A DNA stretch of 64,000 nt from Ochromonas danica (Eukaryota; Sar; Chrysophyceae; Chromulinales; Chromulinaceae), in NCBI GenBank assembly GCA_015146655.1, contig VKHL01000062.1:1-64000 (forward strand), read 5' to 3'. Both the position numbers and the translations under genes were made by a program. Under the pieces are notes generated by a model that did no database searches, was not told the DNA's origin, and saw only the letters and a list, made by a program, of their open reading frames with translations. Below are positions 29,783 through 40,155 of this stretch, piece after piece. The number at the start of each line of letters is the position of its first letter. The first letter of the stretch is position 1.

Positions 29783-31948
29783 ATGAGTGTGACGGAATAT
29801 CTCTTCCCTACAAATGCGTCCTTCCATCAGATGACGCTTTATCTTTCTTTTTATCTTCTCATGGCTTTATGTACAATTTGGGCTAGTGATCAATTATCAC
29901 GGACTATGGCTTGTGCTAATCTTCCAGAAACTTCTGTCATAATGACAGGTGGGTGGATTACCACAACACTTCTCTCTCGTCCCTTAGCATTTTCTTCCGT
30001 GATTTTCAATATCTTCTTCCTTCCGCCATTGATTTGTAAAACTGGGCTTGAGCTTTCTTTACCAGCCTTCTCCTATCATTATCTCACTATTATGTTTTAT
30101 GCTAATGTGGGTACACTATGGAATATTCTTTGTTGTGGGGTGGGGCTATGGATTGTGGGAATGATTCCCCATCTTTCTATGAAGATCACTCTTTTAGAAG
30201 GAGTTCTTATAGGTAGTATTTTAAGCGCTACCGATCCTGTTACCACAGTCTCAGTCTTTGAGCGATTAGGAGTGGATCAAATGCTCTCTGTCATTGTCAT
30301 CGCCGTGAGTGTCTTGGACGATGCCGTTAGTGTCATCGCTTATGAACTCACTCAGAATATTATATCTGACGGTGTCGACGATGATGATGGTGACAGTACT
30401 TCCTCCGATGTGGCTGAGGTTGCAGAGCTGTTAGGCAGATATCTATCAAAAGTAATTGGGTCGACGGGCTGTGGGATATTATTGGGTTATGTTTGGATTT
30501 GGTTGATGATGAAAACCTCACCTTTCACCGCCAGTGACACTTCTTCTCGTGTCAATGCCACGACCTACCAAGTAGTCAGTTTCTTTCTGGTGATCTATCT
30601 GTCCTATGCTGTTGGGGAAGCATTAGAACTATCGGGTATTATCACTGCTCTCTACCTGGGCCTCACTATTCAATACTATTATCGACGCCTCGCAGTCACA
30701 CGCCACCTGCTGCTCCCTCCATTGGAAAAGCTAAAGGAGGCATTGGCTGCATGGTGTCAGCCTTTGGAGAGCTTACTCTTTTTCTACATGGGCATGTCCT
30801 TCTTAGCAGCCTTTCCTCCTCAAACCATTTCTCCCTTTTCTTTCTCTTATCGAGGCAGTGCAGTGGAGGCCTATGTGCTCTTCCCTTTTTGGGCGGTCGT
30901 TGTTTGTTTGGTTGCAAGAGCGGTTCAAATCTATCCTTTCGCCTTTCTTCTCAACGCATATCATCGCCAATTTCATCCTCTGGAGACTGCTAAACGATCT
31001 CAGAATAGGGGGAGGGGAGGGGGTGTTGACATTGAGATGATGGATAGCGCGCATTCAAAGCATGATGTTGATGGTGCGAAAAAGGCAAAGGAAGAAGGGA
31101 TCGATGTGTTGGAAAAGTCAAATCCTCCTCGTTCTCCTGCACTCTCTTCTCCTTCTTCCATCACCTCGCCTGTGTCAGCCTACAGATATGCCACTGTGGG
31201 GGTGGATGAAGATGCTCATGAAGATGACAGTGTCGATGGTGACAAAGAAGAACGTAAAACAGATGAAGAAGGAGGTCCAAGTACTTCCCAGAGAAAGGGA
31301 AGGAGGAAGAGGATAGAATGGGAGAGTGTCCATCGAGGCACTGGTGAGAAGCAAATCTCTATGGCGCAGCAACACATGTTACTGTTGGCGGGTTTGCGAG
31401 GACCCATTGCCCTTGCGACCTCCTCTGCCTTGTTCTCCTCGTCCTCGAGTAATGTCGCGCATCCTTTCCTCTTTGCTACCGTGGTGACTATCTATTTGAC
31501 AACCATGATCTTTGGTGCTGCTACCATTCCTGCCTTGCGATTCCTGCAGGTGTTTCATTGTATTGATGGCCATAGCCATGGTGGACAAGCAGAAGATAGA
31601 GAAGGATTTGATAATGATGGGGGTGACCTTGTGGTGGAAAGAGAGATCATCTCTCCTTGCAGTTGGCTTGGCAAGGCTGACAATTTGATGTTAGAAGCGT
31701 TGCTCTCTTCGACCGCCACTGCCTCTTGCTCTGCTTGTGCATCATGCAATGCTTGTTGTTGCTCATACTCTGTCTCTGTGTCAGTGTCAGCCAATGTGTC
31801 AATTCCATCACATGTCAGCGCTACTGACTCATCAATGGTGTCGCCTGGCCCTCTTCAACGTGGAGGGTCCTCGCCCATTGTCTACTCCACCCTCCACCTC
31901 GAGGACCAACAGGTGCAGGATGACAAGTTGTCTCTATCAAAGATATGA
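29783..31948 (+). CDS. Na+/H+ antiporter, CPA1/NHE-like
   Basis: Single-exon frame of 721 residues from the ATG opening MSVTEYLFP; the frame extends upstream without an ATG. About 11 hydrophobic segments cover the first 400 residues. FFLPPLICKTGLELSLPAF, SILSATDPVTTVSVFERLG and the exchanger core SVLDDAVSVIAYE (Asp179-Asp180) identify the NHE family, which swaps cytosolic protons for sodium or potassium. The usual GES(L/V)LNDAV reads AVSVLDDAV here, so the ND pair is DD. A long cytosolic segment (about residues 395-530) splits off a last transmembrane group (LLAGLRGPIALATSSALF and following). The C-terminal tail carries a cysteine cluster (CSACASCNACCCS) of unknown use. Location may be the plasma membrane or an internal compartment. 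Confidence 0.85.
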   Translation: MSVTEYLFPTNASFHQMTLYLSFYLLMALCTIWASDQLSRTMACANLPETSVIMTGGWITTTLLSRPLAFSSVIFNIFFLPPLICKTGLELSLPAFSYHYLTIMFYANVGTLWNILCCGVGLWIVGMIPHLSMKITLLEGVLIGSILSATDPVTTVSVFERLGVDQMLSVIVIAVSVLDDAVSVIAYELTQNIISDGVDDDDGDSTSSDVAEVAELLGRYLSKVIGSTGCGILLGYVWIWLMMKTSPFTASDTSSRVNATTYQVVSFFLVIYLSYAVGEALELSGIITALYLGLTIQYYYRRLAVTRHLLLPPLEKLKEALAAWCQPLESLLFFYMGMSFLAAFPPQTISPFSFSYRGSAVEAYVLFPFWAVVVCLVARAVQIYPFAFLLNAYHRQFHPLETAKRSQNRGRGGGVDIEMMDSAHSKHDVDGAKKAKEEGIDVLEKSNPPRSPALSSPSSITSPVSAYRYATVGVDEDAHEDDSVDGDKEERKTDEEGGPSTSQRKGRRKRIEWESVHRGTGEKQISMAQQHMLLLAGLRGPIALATSSALFSSSSSNVAHPFLFATVVTIYLTTMIFGAATIPALRFLQVFHCIDGHSHGGQAEDREGFDNDGGDLVVEREIISPCSWLGKADNLMLEALLSSTATASCSACASCNACCCSYSVSVSVSANVSIPSHVSATDSSMVSPGPLQRGGSSPIVYSTLHLEDQQVQDDKLSLSKI

Positions 31949-32307
31949 TATGAGATATGAATACGTTGTTGTTGTTGTTGTTGTCAATATGTTGTATATA
32001 ATAGGAGTTGACTTTCCCAACTGTTAGTGGAGGAAAGGTATAGAAGATTGAGGAGGTGATGGCAATAACAGCTACGACTGCTTGCCTCTCTCCTCTTGCC
32101 CTCCTCGCTTTTGCTTATTTCTACGTGATGAAGAATTGATCAATTGTTGAGATCATTGTCTACAGCCATATACTATAACATGACTTGCTTTATATCAACT
32201 ACTTGTGTATGTTATTGTAAGATAACCCCCGAAGGTTAATTCGGGTGCTATAATAGTTAGTGTTTGTGTTATGTTAGTGTGTGTTCATGTGTGTTAGTTA
32301 TTCTAGT
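31949..32307. other. Convergent intergenic region with TTG repeat and hairpin
   Basis: Contains a short (TTG)n run at about 31965-31983 and a small hairpin, CCCGAA (32228-32233) / TTCGGG (32240-32245) with a six-base loop. Otherwise it is 3' UTR-like sequence with several TGTGTTAGT repeats near 32255-32300. Confidence 0.5.
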
Positions 32308-33058
32308 TTAGGGTAGCCGCAAGAGGGCAGAGAGGAAGACCTGCTCCTTCTCTAACGCCTCCTTCCGCCTGCCCAGCACACACCAGATCTGCTTCTTCTT
32401 CTTCTCCTGCTGCTGCTGCTTCTCTCCTTCTCGTTGCCGCTCGCCCATCCAGCAGGCCTGGGCAGTGGAGCAGTGCAGAGCTACTTGTCCGCGGGGCAGG
32501 CGAAGGAGGCCATTGGCTGGGTAGTCCAGTATTACTCCCCCTTCGCCATCTCTTTGAAATGGTCTGTCTTTGTTGTCAAGTGGAAGGGGAAAGATCTCTG
32601 CGAGGGATTTGGAAGCACTCCCCCATTCAGCCAAGAGGTAGAGCCCTCCCTCCTCCTCCTCCTGCTCCTCTACTACTACCACTCCCTCCACCGCCTCTAC
32701 CCCTTCAATCATGGCCTTCATTATCCTTCCCTCCACTGGTGACTGGGCCAGGCTTGGGTGGAAGAAGAGGATGTCTTGGTCACTCTGGGCAGCCCCTCCG
32801 CTACCACTGCGAGCAGCAGCAGGAGGAGGAAGGAAGCCTGCTAGCCCTTGTGCGAGCAGCCAGCTTGCCATCATCGCTCCTATGGCAGAGCTCACGACGA
32901 GGTGGATGTCCGAGAGAGGACTGTTGCTCCCAGCGATTCCATTGACGAGAAGGAGCAGGAGGAGGAGGAGAGCAGATGCTAGGCGGATCTTATCTCCTTC
33001 TAGACCAGGTACAAAGAAGCCACCACCACGTTCGATGGCTGCAGAGGGTCGAACTACC

Positions 33059-33091
<33 letters not shown>

Positions 33092-33393
33092 CAACACGGC
33101 ATAGCATAGGATGAGGTCAAGGGAAAGACAGGGGTAGGGAGAGAAAGGTCACCATAATATCCTCTCCGTCCTCCATGACGATCAACCAGCGGCTGTCGCT
33201 GTCCTCCTCGTGGCTCTTCTTCTTCCTGCTCTTGTAGCGGAGGCTGGGAGGAGAGGGTCAGACCGCTGCTTCTCTTGATCTGCAAGCTAGTGCTATGGTG
33301 ATGGGTGGGCAAGTAGCTCGAAACTGAGCAAAAGCAAAGGAAAGTCAGCGCAATAATGAACGCAATGGAACAGAATGATGACTGCATCCTCAT
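32308..33393 (-). CDS. Possible CCB2/CCB4-like (DUF2930) plastid protein
   Basis: Single-exon frame of 361 residues from ATG 33393 (MRMQSSFCSIAFIIALTFL). The hydrophobic leader ends near VSSYLP, leaving an aromatic residue, as in complex-plastid entry signals. A disordered stretch and a poly-Val run from a (GTT)n repeat follow. Two hydrophobic segments come next ([34 protein letters not shown]), then a soluble C-terminal domain (GLYLLAEW ... WCVLGRRKEALEKEQVFLSALLRLP). Two membrane spans plus such a tail resemble CCB2/CCB4 proteins that attach heme ci to cytochrome b6. The match is by pattern only and is weak. The sequence is heavily expanded by triplet repeats. Confidence 0.45.
33058..33095. 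repeat. (ACA)n microsatellite coding for poly-Val on minus strand
   Basis: About a dozen ACA/CAA triplets. On the coding (minus) strand of the CCB-like gene they read GTT and give an uninterrupted valine run between leader and membrane domain. Confidence 0.85.
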
Positions 33394-33430
33394 AATAGCA
33401 CTTTCCAACTTCCAGCATGGTCCTGTCCCT

Positions 33431-33464
33431 CTTAACTTAAGACAGAGATCTCTTCTTAACTTAA
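33431..33464. promoter_or_regulatory. Palindrome flanked by direct repeats in divergent promoter
   Basis: CTTAACTTAA occurs at 33431-33440 and 33455-33464, flanking the perfect palindrome AGAGATCTCT at 33444-33453. The block sits in the 130 bases between the start codons of the CCB-like and DHHC genes. The arrangement suggests a shared operator-like site. No factor is known. Confidence 0.4.
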
Positions 33465-33523
33465 CAACTGTTCCACCGCATCACAACAATAGATGACAAC
33501 TCCAACTACCCTTGCCCCAAAAG

Positions 33524-34289
33524 ATGCTCTCCTCCTCCTCCTCCACCTCCACCACATCGTCCTTTGTGAATCGCAAGCATCGATTGGTTGTCAGTCGTCT
33601 GAGAGTGTGTAAAGCTTGTCGATATGGGCACAGCCACCTCCTCCGCCTCCCCCCCCTGCTACCCTCCTCCTCCTCCTCCTGCTCCTTCATAGTCATAGGT
33701 CCTCACTGGCCAGGCATCCTCGTCACTATCGTGATTCTCTTGGGAGGGTCTATGATCAACGTGGACGAGGTGCGTCGCAGTGTTCGCTTGTCATCGCAGG
33801 CCAAGCAGCTGCTCTTCCTCGCCATCGCACTGCTAGCCCCCGCTACCCTCCTCCTCCTCCTGCTCACTGCACTCTCTGACCCTGGCATTGTCTTCCCTTC
33901 CCAGCATACCCAAGACTCCACCTCAGAGAGTGAAGGGCTATTAGCTGACGAGAGTGCAGGAGGAGGAGGAGGGGTAGCAGGAGCAGGAGGGGAGAGGTTC
34001 TTCTGTGAGGACTGCCAGCTAGTAGAGCCTGCGGGAGTGTCTCGCATGGACCACTGTCGCCTGTGCGGCTACTGCATCGAAGGGCTAGACCATCACTGCC
34101 CCTGGATGGGCCAATGCATCGGCAAGAAGAACATGCGGTAGTCTACTACACCTCCTCCTCCTCCTCCTGCTATGACTACCTTTGCTATTGATTGATCTGT
34201 GTGTGTGCAGGTGGTTCATCTTGTTCAATGTCTGCTGGCTAGTCTTCTTCTTCGAGTTCCTCGCTGTGGCCTTCCTCAACAGATACTAG
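33524..34289 (+). CDS. DHHC-type protein S-acyltransferase, short
   Basis: Two exons, 33524-34137 and 34211-34289, joined in phase, giving 230 residues. Two transmembrane segments (near GILVTIVILLGG and LLFLAIALLAPATLLLLLL) precede the TTxE-less linker and the cysteine-rich domain. That domain reads FFCEDCQLVEPAGVSRMDHC, then RLCGYCIEGLDHHCPWMGQC, then IGKKNMRWF, with the full zinc-site cysteines and the catalytic DHHC. After it comes a single membrane segment (ILFNVCWLVFFFEFLAVAF), and the protein stops at NRY. Family members normally have two membrane spans after the DHHC domain, so this protein is short by one or more exons are missed. It transfers palmitate to protein cysteines at Golgi or plasma membranes. 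Confidence 0.85.
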
Positions 34290-34597
34290 CACTACCTCGA
34301 ACACTACCTCTAGGATAGTACAGGGGTAGAGGAGGAGGAGGAGGGGTAGTAGTGTTTGTATATAGTGTAGATAGACTTTCCTCCTCCTCCTGCTGCTACT
34401 CTGACTACCCAACATAGCACTACTACAAGTACCCACCCATCTACTGCACCTCTTCTAATCGAATGACTCGCTAGCCATTACCTTATCTTTACTTACACAC
34501 AACACACCTCCTCCTCCTCCTCCTCCTCCTACCACTATCCCTATAGTCTACTACTACCGCTAACACCATGTCAGAGCAGCAGCTAAGGCTAAGGCAG
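34290..34597. other. Convergent intergenic region, TCC/GGA rich
   Basis: About 310 bases with (TCC)n/(GGA)n tracts near 34335-34350, 34380-34395 and 34505-34533. No gene seen. Confidence 0.5.
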
Positions 34598-35666
34598 CTA
34601 AGGGTCGTGGTCTAGCTCAGAGTCGTAGGCGACGGTGTCTCTGGGTAGTGTTAACCCATCTGCTAGCTCTACCTCTACCTCTACCTCTACCTCGCTGTCT
34701 AGCTCCGCGCCATACTTGGCCAACCCGCTGGAGGTGAACTCCTCGAGCCTCGCGCCGAAGACCATGCCAGTGCGCTCTCTCATGGCCTGCAAGCGCTGGA
34801 CATGGTCCTGTTGTTGATAAAGAGGGAGACCAGGGGTAGTAGTAGTGGCGGTGGTGGAGGAGGAGGAGAGGTCCCAGAGGTGCTGCAGGGCTGCGCTGTC
34901 TGGATGGTCTTCTCGAGGAAGCACTCGGCCAATGCGACGCAACTGCGACAGCAAAGGCTCTTGATCGTCGTGGTCGATCTCCAAGTCCTCGTCCAAGTCA
35001 TCGTAGAGTGTGCTACCTCCTCCACCTCCTCGCTCGTTAACTTGCGCTACCTTTCTACGAATTTGAGCCTGTCGATGACGAAACTGATGCCGCGTCTCCT
35101 CCTGCTCCTCGTCGTCATCATCATCATAGCTACCCTCCTCCTCCTCCTGCCGCCCTGCGAAGTAGTCCTCCTCATCCTCATCCTCCGGGTAGTCATTGCC
35201 TTCGTATCGCTCATCATTAGAGTCGCAATCCTCGTCCTCAGCGAGGTCAGACCAGTCCGAGTCGTAGACCAGCACCTCCTCCACCTGCCCGCTGGAGAGA
35301 AAGCGCAGGCCATTGACACGCACACGAGGTATAGCATCCTCCTCCTCCTCCTGCTCCTCCTTGACAGAGGTAGTCGCCTGCTCTACCTCTGCCTCCTCAC
35401 CTCCGCAGGTGTAGAGGTCGATGACGAAGTCTTCTTCTCCCTCCTCCCCCGAGGTAGTGGCAGTAGCAGCTAAGACAGCAGCGCGGCTTCTCTTCGCCAC
35501 GAGTTTCTGTTGCTGGTAGTGCTTGAGGAGGGCCTGCTGTAATAGCAGAGTGATCTCTTGACAATCCTTCTGATAGCCTGGCATCAGACCTGCAGAAGAA
35601 GATGAAGAAGAGGAAGGGATCATATCCAATGCACTTCGACCCTGCGCGCACACACACACACACACA

Positions 35667-35748
<82 letters not shown>

Positions 35749-35784
35749 CACACACACACACACACATACACACACACACATACA

Positions 35785-35817
<33 letters not shown>

Positions 35818-36698
35818 CATAGTCACGGAGAGTAGAGTAGAGCAGGTCAGACAGTTGACAGTTGACATGTTAACAAGTTGTCTTCTAAACCAACCTGATG
35901 GTCTTTGAGGCTGGGGTCCACTCCTGACAATAACAATCTCTTCACCATTCGCAGATTTCCTTTCGCAGCCGCTGCCATCAACGCTGTGTATCCGCCTTTC
36001 TCCACGGACAGCTGGTGGTTGGCAGCGCCTCCTTGGATCAACGCCGCGGACAATCTGTTGAAGTCTCCCTTCTGCACGGCCTGCAGAATGCCTGCCTCGA
36101 GGTCGCGGGTGGCGGGGTCCAGGATCTTCATCGGCACTTTCTTACCACCACTAGAGGCTGCTGCAGAGGTGATAGTGGAGGGAGCAGGAGGAGGTGCAGG
36201 TGGGTCGTCGCTGACCTGCAGCATGTCTACCACGAGGCAAGGCTTCTCGTTCACGACCAGCTTGCTGCTGCGGTGCTGACTCAGCACTAGACGACTTCTC
36301 TTACGCATAGCAGACTCCTCCAAGACAGAGGGGGCGGAGTCTACAGGGGCAGAGGGAGGGCCTGAGCCCAGGAAGAGCTTCGTCTCTTCGTCCAAGTTGG
36401 CTCTCTTCCTGGCAGATGAAGAAGAGGAGGCGGTGGTGGTGGAGGAGGAGGAGGAGGGGGCCAAGGTAGTGACACGATGCAGAATCATCTGCTTGGCGGC
36501 TGCACTCGTCGTATTAGGAGCGATGGCGGTGTGGCTGGAGGAGGAGGAGGAGGGGGGCTGGGACTGGAGGCTCAGGCCTTGGGCCATCTGGTCGACTAGC
36601 TTGGATCGCTTGCTGGAGGAGGACTGCTCGTCTTCCACGATGCAGATCTTCTCCAGCGGTGGCTCTTCTCGTCGTCGTTTCACTCTCACTACTAACAT
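34598..36698 (-). CDS. Ankyrin-repeat protein with Iwr1 (SLC7A6OS)-like ends
   Basis: Two exons, 36698-35895 and 35641-34598, giving 615 residues. The N-terminus ([22 protein letters not shown]) matches the start of Iwr1/SLC7A6OS proteins. Residues around 235-275 form ankyrin repeats ([44 protein letters not shown]) that continue across the intron (LKDHQ / GRSALDMI). The C-terminal half has LVYDSDWSD and [20 protein letters not shown], the acidic DYPDE-type signature of Iwr1, then more acidic disordered sequence and an EVEVEVEV run. Iwr1 escorts assembled RNA polymerase II into the nucleus. Ankyrin repeats inside an Iwr1 protein are unusual. The single intron is filled by a GT repeat. Confidence 0.75.
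35649..35816. repeat. (CA)n microsatellite inside an intron
   Basis: About 168 bases of CA dinucleotides broken by a few TA steps (CATAGACA and CATACACA). It fills most of the 253-base intron of the ankyrin-Iwr1 gene. On the transcribed sense it is a (GU)n tract that runs up to GCGCGCAG at the 3' splice site. Confidence 0.95.
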
Positions 36699-37330
36699 GG
36701 ACACTACTGATGGATTTACTTTCCAAGGAATAGATTGAATGGAACAGAACGAGAGAGAAGATATTATTACGATGCGTGGTGTATGCACCCACAACACCGA
36801 GAGAAGGGAAGAATGTGATGAGATTCGACGACCTGTATCATTCATTGCAACTCAAAGTGTTTGGAACAGTGCTAAGGCCTCATTATCAAGTCTTTGAGGT
36901 TTAATAAGGAAGAATCAGTTTGTAATAGATAAAATTTGATAGATTGTGGAGTGCAACTAAGAAGTTATTCAAAGCCTCTCTTTCACTTGCTATAACGAGT
37001 ATTTTCATATTTATAAGTCGCACAATACTAAAGCCGTTGCCGCTCACTCTGTGCGTCACAGCCCAGCAAGAGTACCGGAGTACAGTGGTTTGATTGCTTT
37101 GAGATCTCATCCTTTCTCTGCTTTCGTGAAGCTTCTGCGAAGTGAGAAAGAAGGACACGTTAGTTCAACTTCTCTATTCCAGCCACACAAGGCCTTACAT
37201 CAATCAGCTCTGCTATTATTGCTCTGGGCATATTTTGTGTTACATTATTGTTGTTATTTCGATCCATTCTGGACATTTCCACTCGACTAGCAATCAACTA
37301 CCTATCAATCAACATATCAAGGAATAGAAA
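36699..37330. other. Divergent intergenic region
   Basis: About 630 bases between divergent start codons, carrying both 5' flanks. ORFs here on both strands look random. No RNA gene seen. Confidence 0.45.
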
Positions 37331-39258
37331 ATGACTGGTGGAGGACCACATGGAAACAAAGGCATTATCCTCAAGCGACCTGACGGCACGGACATGTCAG
37401 CTGCTGAGGTCATTGTGCGTCGTCGAGGAGCTTTTCTGTGGCTACCCGCCTTCTTCTCCAATGACCTTGTCCATGCCTCATGGTGGTTTACTGTTGGCTC
37501 TGTTCTCACAGCTGCTTCAGGCGTCTATCCGTTAGTTCAGAAGTATGGCATGGGGCAGGTGAGCGATGACGACCTGCTGCCCTCCACAGACTATGATATC
37601 ACATGGGCATCAGTCATTATCTCCGGACTCTTCTTCACCGTTGGATCTCTTGCCTTTGCCAGAGCCTTCGAAGAACCGCCCAAGCGTGCTTTGTTTTACT
37701 ACAACAAGCACTTCCAAACAGACGAACTATTAGGCGCATGGCTCTTTCTCTTTGGCACGGCACCTTCAATACCTTATATCTTAGTGTTTTTCTTAATTGA
37801 ACCATCTGCTTTCTACTTCTTCTGTCTTTGTGGTGCTATTATCTTAACCTTGGGTTGTGCACTGTTTGTGAAAGCTTGTTATCCATCAGATAAGGTACAC
37901 CTAGTTAGTAGTCAGCCTGTCTGTCCCTCCTTGAGACTCTTAACCTCGTCATGTTCTCATAGAAACGAGACAACTATATTCTACCAATCTTTCTGCGCAT
38001 CAACGGAGCGCAAATGTGGGCAGTGAAGCATCTTGCCAACGACTGGTTGGCGGGGACTTGGTTTTTCCTTTGGGCCAATGGACTGCTCACCTTTGGATCC
38101 TTCATCATGCTTTTGGTAGCTTTAGGACTTCATAGTGATAGTCAAATATTCATCTGGCTGTCTGGGTAAGAAGCCTCTCCTACCAGCATCTTATGCCATT
38201 TACTAACTGCTGGGTGAACTGCTGCTTCTTGTGTTTGTTTCTGTGTTAGGACGATATGTTGCTTCATTTTCTTGATTGGCTCCCTCTATTTTGTGGCAGG
38301 TTCTTACCCTCATGCCCAACAGTTCTATTATGCTATTAATATGAATAATGCAGAGAGTGCGGAAGATATTTATGGCGATGAGATGGGCTTGTTGAATTCG
38401 GCGGAAAATGCACAACAGGATAATGCTGCATTGAATTCCAGTGAATCGCGGCGTATTTATCGGATAATCTACAATCAACCATTACCTCCTCCTGTTATAC
38501 GCAAGAGTGCTGAACCACGTTTTGTTTTCTCGCGTAATATTGATACGAGAAGAGATTCGATGGATAGTACGTTGGAGAAATCGGATCTGGTGGTGGATAA
38601 TGACTCATTGATTGATGTTTTGCATAATATTCATCCGACGCTTAACTCCAATCATGGGATCCCCCCTCAATATAACGACTCTGTTGACGGTCCGAAGATT
38701 GCCTCTACCAACGACACAATTGATAAACGGCTAGATGCCTCCCTCCTCCACACCATTCATCTTTCCTCTTCCGCCTCTCAGCCAAGTGATCTTAATACCC
38801 TCCCAGTACGTCGTCTGTCATCTGCCAGTATGGTGGATCACAATGAATTAGATCGGTTAGTAGCAGTAATAGAATCGAATATTCATAATCAGGTAGAAAA
38901 TCGAGACGATGATGACGATGAAGATGAAGGAGGGGAAGAAGATAGAGTGATAGAGCGTTCCATCCATGCATTGCACACTATTTCTTCTATGACAATGTCG
39001 TCAGAGTCTGTCAAACTTCATCCTGTAATACCTCGCACGGTGGCTGCAACGACCGCCGTGCCTATTCCTCCTTTGCAGTCTGCTGAGAGCACATCCTTAC
39101 AACCCAGTTATCCCAAAGATCCTACCCATCCTAAAGATGTAATAGATCGTAGCCAATCCCACAAAAAAGACAGCTATGTGATAGTGGGTGCAAATGTCAA
39201 AGCAACGAATAGTCCCGATGAAGAAGATGAAGAAGAAGCACATGATGATAGATTATAA
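37331..39258 (+). CDS. Multi-pass membrane protein (YrhK-like segments), unknown
   Basis: Three exons, 37331-37894, 37963-38165 and 38250-39258, all in phase, giving 591 residues. About seven hydrophobic segments lie in the first 330 residues, several with a repeated G-S/W pattern: SGLFFTVGSLAFA, WFFLWANGLLTFGSFIMLL and CFIFLIGSLYFVAGSYP. These recall the YrhK domain of bacteria and stramenopiles, where paired helices end in a G-S-x-x-F motif. The C-terminal 260 residues are hydrophilic, with acidic runs and possible phosphosites. No enzymatic motif is visible. The function is unknown and the YrhK link is tentative. Confidence 0.75.
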
Positions 39259-40155
39259 AAGTGAAGCTTGTTGGTAATGTTATTGAACTCTCAGATTGTT
39301 AATGAGCTAAGCTTTAGGTGAAAGAGAGATTATCACAGATAAGTTTATCTTCAAGTGCCAGTGTTACATAGGAAAGTGTATTCAATTTTTGAGTTTGTTG
39401 TAGTATACATTTAAAATCCACTGTTGTAAATTACCATTGTGAAGTCATTCACGTTGGTCTTAGAACCGTGACATTCCATTATCATGTTATCACTTGAACA
39501 TTTCGTCTGTTTATAGGTCACCGGATAGGACATCGGCACAGATGAATTTGCGATGTGATCTCAATCTGCTGTTGCAATTGCGGTGCGAGGTCCCGGTTCC
39601 GGTGACCGGAATTATTTGAAAGTCGCTTTTCCTTGTCACCAAACTAATTATTTTGGGTTCTGAAAGCCCATTTCGCTCAGCACTCCCTCCGTCCCTCCGC
39701 TGCTTGTCCACATGTGCAAGGCCCAAGGCAGGCTTGCAAAGCTGTGCTGTTGTGCTGCGAATCCTTCCTCCACAGTCACAGTCATCTATTCTATACTGCT
39801 ATAGTATATTATTGACTTCCCTCCCCTCTTCTCTACTCTGTCGTAGCCTGCCCTTTTCTGAGGATATCTTCCTTCTTATCGACTGAAGACTGATTTCCTC
39901 TTTTTTATATTGTAAGAGATTGATTTTATTTTTTCTTGTGGTTGATGTGAGGGATGTAGATGAAGAACAGTTCTTCCTCCATGTCATGTCTTTCAACCAT
40001 TTGCACTCCTCTATACTTACTATCTCTATCTTCACTTCTTGTTTGATCATTTGGCCTCTTCATTTTTTACCAACGCGGATCTAATCTTTTTTGTTGTTTT
40101 GCCAAAATTGAATTTGATTGCAGGTTATAGTTCACATAAAATTCTAGGATAAATC
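39259..40155. other. Intergenic region with an inverted repeat
   Basis: About 900 bases. The only notable structure is the inverted repeat at 39516-39607. A T-rich stretch ending in TTGATTGCAG near 40123 looks like a 3' splice site, so the HPt gene may have a 5' UTR intron. ORFs at 39653-39886 and 39511-39726 have no recognisable content. Confidence 0.45.
39516..39607. repeat. Inverted repeat GGTCACCGGA/TCCGGTGACC
   Basis: Perfect ten-base arms at 39516-39525 and 39598-39607 enclose about 72 bases. The right arm also belongs to the 11-base interrupted palindrome CCGGTGACCGG. It could form a hairpin with a long loop or be a pair of factor sites. Confidence 0.5.

Noticed and set aside
32221-32250. 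CCCGAA/TTCGGG hairpin as a bacterial-type terminator
   Set aside because: The stem is six bases with no T-run, and the setting is eukaryotic. It is kept only as a note on the 3' flank.
34802-35473. 223-codon plus-strand ORF rich in Leu/Val
   Set aside because: Antisense of acidic codons in the ankyrin-Iwr1 gene; the minus-strand reading has domain signatures.
35397-35868. Cys-Val repeat ORFs on the minus strand (MCVCVC type)
   Set aside because: They are translations of the CA/GT microsatellite that fills the intron of the ankyrin-Iwr1 gene. The exon joins in phase across it.
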